A stretch of 64,000 nt of DNA from assembly GCA_002455955.1 (NCBI GenBank), contig DKLZ01000016.1:4226-68225 (forward strand), in the 5' to 3' direction. Within the stretch, counting starts at the first letter, position 1. Every line of letters starts with the position of its first letter. The notes under the pieces are model-generated. The model searched no databases and was not told the DNA's origin. It saw only the letters and a list, made by a program, of their open reading frames with translations. The stretch comes from Dehalococcoidia bacterium UBA6627. GTDB taxonomy: Bacteria; Chloroflexota; Dehalococcoidia; UBA2979. Shown here in pieces: positions 62,751 to 64,000 of the stretch. The position numbers and the translations under genes were made by a program.

Positions 62751-63560
62751 GTGACGGATGAGATTACTGAATCAGCTGCGAACGACGATTCTCGAACCTT
62801 CGAGCTCGCTGTTTCTCTATCTGATGGAGCATTCAATGGGCCGCTTGATCTGCTATTGCACCTGATCGAGCGGAACGAGCTCGACGTGACTGAAGTGTCG
62901 CTACTCCAGGTAACAACGCAGTATCTCGAATACTTGCGTAAACCGGAGGAGATCAACCTCGGTTCTCTTGCTGATTTTGTTGCTCTAGGCGCGAGATTAC
63001 TTTTGTTGAAATCTCGTGCATTGCTCGCTGTGAACGATGATGAGGGACAGGAAATCGAAGAAGATGAAGATGCGGATCTTGTTAAGGCATTAAAGGATTA
63101 TCGACGCTTCAAGGAAGCAGCACAATTTCTTCGTGAGCGAGACACGGGGCACCAAACCTATCGGCGCGAAGTCTTGCCGCCCGAGGTGGCACTACCCGAT
63201 GGCCTAGATCGCGTGACACTTGATTCTCTTGTCGATGTTCTTCGCGAAGTAATGGATCGACTTCCGGAACAGGAAGTCGAAGCTGATTTTTCGGCGGAAC
63301 CCATCCGTCTCCGTGATCGACTACGTATCGTCGTTGAGCTGCTTGAACAAGAAGGTAAAGCAAGCTTTCGTCAGCTAGTGGAGGGTGCGACTGCACGTAT
63401 TATTGTAATCGTCGATTTCTTGGCGATTTTGGAGTTGATCAAGTCAGGGTATCTAAAGGCAACGCAGTCAGAACGATTTGGTGATATCGATCTTCTCAAA
63501 GTCGACGGTGCATCGATCCCCGATCTTGGCGAACTCGCGGAAGAATTTACTGGTGTCTAG
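62751..63560 (+). CDS. scpA: Segregation and condensation protein A
   Basis: A 269-residue kleisin of the SMC-ScpAB chromosome condensin. The N-terminal FNGPLDLLLHLIERNELDVTEVSLLQVTTQYLEYL and LADFVALGARLLLLKSRALL bind the SMC neck and ScpB, a charged acidic linker follows (about 105-120), and the C-terminal winged helix FRQLVEGATARIIVIVDFLAILELIKSGYLKATQSERFGDI binds the SMC head. GTG start. The usual scpB does not follow; ribF does. Confidence 0.94.
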   Translation: MTDEITESAANDDSRTFELAVSLSDGAFNGPLDLLLHLIERNELDVTEVSLLQVTTQYLEYLRKPEEINLGSLADFVALGARLLLLKSRALLAVNDDEGQEIEEDEDADLVKALKDYRRFKEAAQFLRERDTGHQTYRREVLPPEVALPDGLDRVTLDSLVDVLREVMDRLPEQEVEADFSAEPIRLRDRLRIVVELLEQEGKASFRQLVEGATARIIVIVDFLAILELIKSGYLKATQSERFGDIDLLKVDGASIPDLGELAEEFTGV

Positions 63561-63759
63561 TGATTGCTCCTCCTAAGGAAGGCGCTGATACCAATGGATT
63601 GACTGTAGTTTCATCTTTGATGAAGTAGCGTCTTAGTAGGCTATGCCTAATTAATATCTAGCGTGATTTGACTAAGCCCCCTCGTAGTGAAGGCGATGGT
63701 ACGATCTTTCCACCATAACTCTTAGAACGATCACCAGTTCGGCTCAAGCCGGGAGAGAT

Positions 63760-64000
63760 TTGCCACCGGTGTTGTTGGTTCGTCAGGAACTCCAGAATAG
63801 CGTTACAGATGGAGAACATGCCCTCTCGATTGGTGTGTTCGATGGAGTTCACCGTGGGCATCAGATGTTGATAGAGCGCATGGTTACCGAGGCGAGTGCA
63901 CGTGACCTAACAGCCGGCATTGTTACGTTTCATCCACACCCCGTAAGCGTCGTTCAACCGGATGTGAAGATCACGTATCTCGAGTCGCTTGAGCGGCGGG
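63760..64000 (+). CDS. ribF: Riboflavin kinase / FAD synthetase, N-terminal part (3' truncated)
   Basis: The frame runs off the window end. The visible 80 residues hold the nucleotidyltransferase motif ALSIGVFDGVHRGHQMLIERMV (GxFDGxHxGH) and IVTFHPHPVSVVQP, both diagnostic of the FAD synthetase domain of RibF. Start proposed at TTG 63760, after GGGAG at five bases; GTG 63769 is an alternative. The 199 bp between scpA and this gene show no gene and only weak short inverted repeats. Confidence 0.85.
   Translation, partial: MPPVLLVRQELQNSVTDGEHALSIGVFDGVHRGHQMLIERMVTEASARDLTAGIVTFHPHPVSVVQPDVKITYLESLERR

Noticed and set aside
63658..63861. 67-codon minus-strand frame near the end
   Set aside because: It is antisense to the 5' part of ribF, whose GVFDGVHRGH motif is decisive.

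Overview
The window looks like a chromosomal piece of a free-living, heterotrophic bacterium, most likely Chloroflexota (Dehalococcoidia / SAR202-like). That placement is inferred from three things: several family III CoA-transferases, alcohol dehydrogenases and flavin or F420-type oxidoreductases; a remA-gmk pair; and a long aromatic amino-acid gene run. Base composition is moderate, most genes have clear Shine-Dalgarno sites, and ATGA-type overlaps are frequent. I see no insertion sequence, prophage, CRISPR array or rRNA. Few 3' ends carry a convincing Rho-independent terminator.

Layout. 1-13 kb holds accessory catabolism: alcohol dehydrogenases, an amidohydrolase, a class III aminotransferase, an aldo/keto reductase, a thioesterase, two overlapping CoA-transferases, an AGPS-like FAD oxidase, an enoyl-CoA hydratase and an MFS exporter. 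13.2-16.3 kb is a copper module: an unusual HMA protein with a second Cys cluster, followed by CopA. 16.3-22 kb holds an M20 peptidase, a zinc alcohol dehydrogenase, a tandem-GNAT protein and the primary sigma factor. 22-28.7 kb is a minus-strand acyl-CoA operon: CoA-transferase, SDR, small unknown, EtfB, EtfA, PHP protein, thiolase and DUF35 partner. It diverges from an ethylmalonyl-CoA-mutase-like B12 enzyme at 28.9 kb. 31.9-37.8 kb is phosphate uptake (pstSCAB on minus; aquaporin and phoU on plus). 38-48.5 kb is mixed: a dienelactone hydrolase, an LLM oxidoreductase, an acyl-CoA dehydrogenase, a redoxin gene with an in-frame UGA, tRNA-Arg, an epimerase, an SRAP/YedK protein and a secreted lysozyme-like/beta-propeller pair.

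48.5-64 kb is a plus-strand run. It reads M50 protease, HD protein, tyrA, aroA, remA, gmk, trpE, Nudix-DinB fusion, trpG, trpD, trpC, trpF, trpB, CPBP protease, trpA, aroH, scpA and the 5' part of ribF. It joins chorismate synthesis to both the tryptophan and the phenylalanine/tyrosine branches, interspersed with unrelated genes.

The most notable item is 41799-43019. It is a redoxin plus DsbD-alpha-like gene whose first active-site cysteine codon is an in-frame UGA, giving a U-P-F-C motif. A perfect 6-bp stem with a 5-nt loop lies just downstream, at the distance expected for a bacterial SECIS. It is best read as a selenoprotein split by standard gene calling.
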